DNA from: CAZVWH01 sp964631175
GTDB taxonomy: Bacteria > Planctomycetota > Phycisphaerae > Sedimentisphaerales > Anaerobacaceae
Direction: 5' to 3'
DNA: 64,000 bases
NCBI GenBank assembly: GCA_964631175.1
Contig: CAZVWH010000002.1
Coordinates: 4,856 to 68,855, forward strand
Below the pieces are notes generated by a model that made no database searches, was not told the DNA's origin, and saw only the letters and a list, made by a program, of their open reading frames with translations. Shown piece by piece: positions 63,820 to 64,000 of this stretch (position 1 is its first letter; every line of letters begins with the position of its first letter). The position numbers were made by a program, and so were the translations under genes.

Positions 63820-64000
63820 TCGTTTCGACCGAAGCCCCTGTTTCTGCTTTCGCCCGCTGCCCCGCCTTGCGTCGTAAGACGCAGGGGCAAGCAGAAAGCA
63901 CGGGGGCGAAGTGGAGAAATCTGCTCAAAAACAGATTTCTCGACTCGCCTTCGGCTCGCTCGAAATGACATTCTGAACTCTTTTCTACAGAGCATTATAG
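63820..64000. repeat. Dispersed repeat, copy B, with nested palindrome
   Basis: Same block order as 13581-13701 (TTTCGACCGAA..GGAGAAATCT..AGATTTCTCGACTCGCC..CTCGAAATGAC..AGAGCATTAT). It contains a nested CGCTGCCCC..GACGCAGGGGCAAGC element (63846-63890) absent from copy A but related to the one in acsC. Confidence 0.7.

Overview
The window most likely comes from a Planctomycetota bacterium, probably of the Phycisphaerae/Sedimentisphaerales type and probably anaerobic. This is inferred from gene content: a very large exported subtilase with beta-helix repeats, a TPR-secretin with a glycine/methionine-rich insert, exported glycoside hydrolases, an FkbO/Hyg5-RidA type protein and LptF/LptG permeases (Gram-negative envelope). 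No rRNA or ribosomal marker is present, so the taxonomic placement is an inference.

Layout. 1-7759 (minus) is one open, edge-truncated giant surface protein: subtilisin protease, three beta-helix blocks, InlB-like modules and a von Willebrand A domain. 7846-11412 (minus) is the secretin. 11.7-22 kb holds tsaB, small membrane ORFs, a nitroreductase, a polysaccharide group (GH26, GH5, SGNH esterase), an MtfA-like peptidase and an MFS transporter, separated by spacers packed with short palindromes and dispersed repeats. 22.4-32.3 kb is an A+T-richer block: an exported hypothetical, a zinc-ribbon protein, a YjjX-like NTPase, a UPF0282 metallo-hydrolase, two paralogous beta-lactamase-fold proteins, an isoprenylcysteine-methyltransferase-like protein, a CoA-disulfide-reductase-like flavoprotein, a methyltransferase, a CcdA-like protein and an MFS transporter. 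Two decayed copies of the same transposase tail lie inside it. 32.4-39.9 kb holds a PPC-domain protein, groES, a truncated thioredoxin-glutaredoxin, xseA (with an in-frame stop near its end), two hypotheticals, xseB, tRNA-Leu(TAG), an NCS2 purine permease and a DUF3786 protein.

40.1-53.5 kb is the centrepiece: a contiguous carbonyl branch of the Wood-Ljungdahl pathway in the order cooC, cooF, FNOR flavoprotein, cooS, acsB, acsC, corrinoid activator (RACo type), cooC/acsF, acsD, acsE. Together these interconvert CO2/CO, a methyl group on a corrinoid protein and CoA with acetyl-CoA, and they link CO oxidation to ferredoxin and NAD(P). The methyl-branch genes (fhs, folD, metF, fdh) are not in the window. 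After it come lptF, lptG, then thiC (minus) behind a TPP riboswitch and intrinsic terminator, a GH27 alpha-galactosidase, a chagasin-domain/BNR_4 protein and the FkbO-RidA protein.

The most unusual signal is the behaviour of short palindromic repeats. They crowd the spacers, and related elements appear to have inserted in frame inside cooC and acsC and to form the 3' end of cooF, adding residues to Wood-Ljungdahl proteins without breaking their frames. Several palindromes share a GTTTAGC flank, others a GTAG-type flank like REP elements. A third family (about 70 bp) occurs three times between 17.2 and 18.9 kb.
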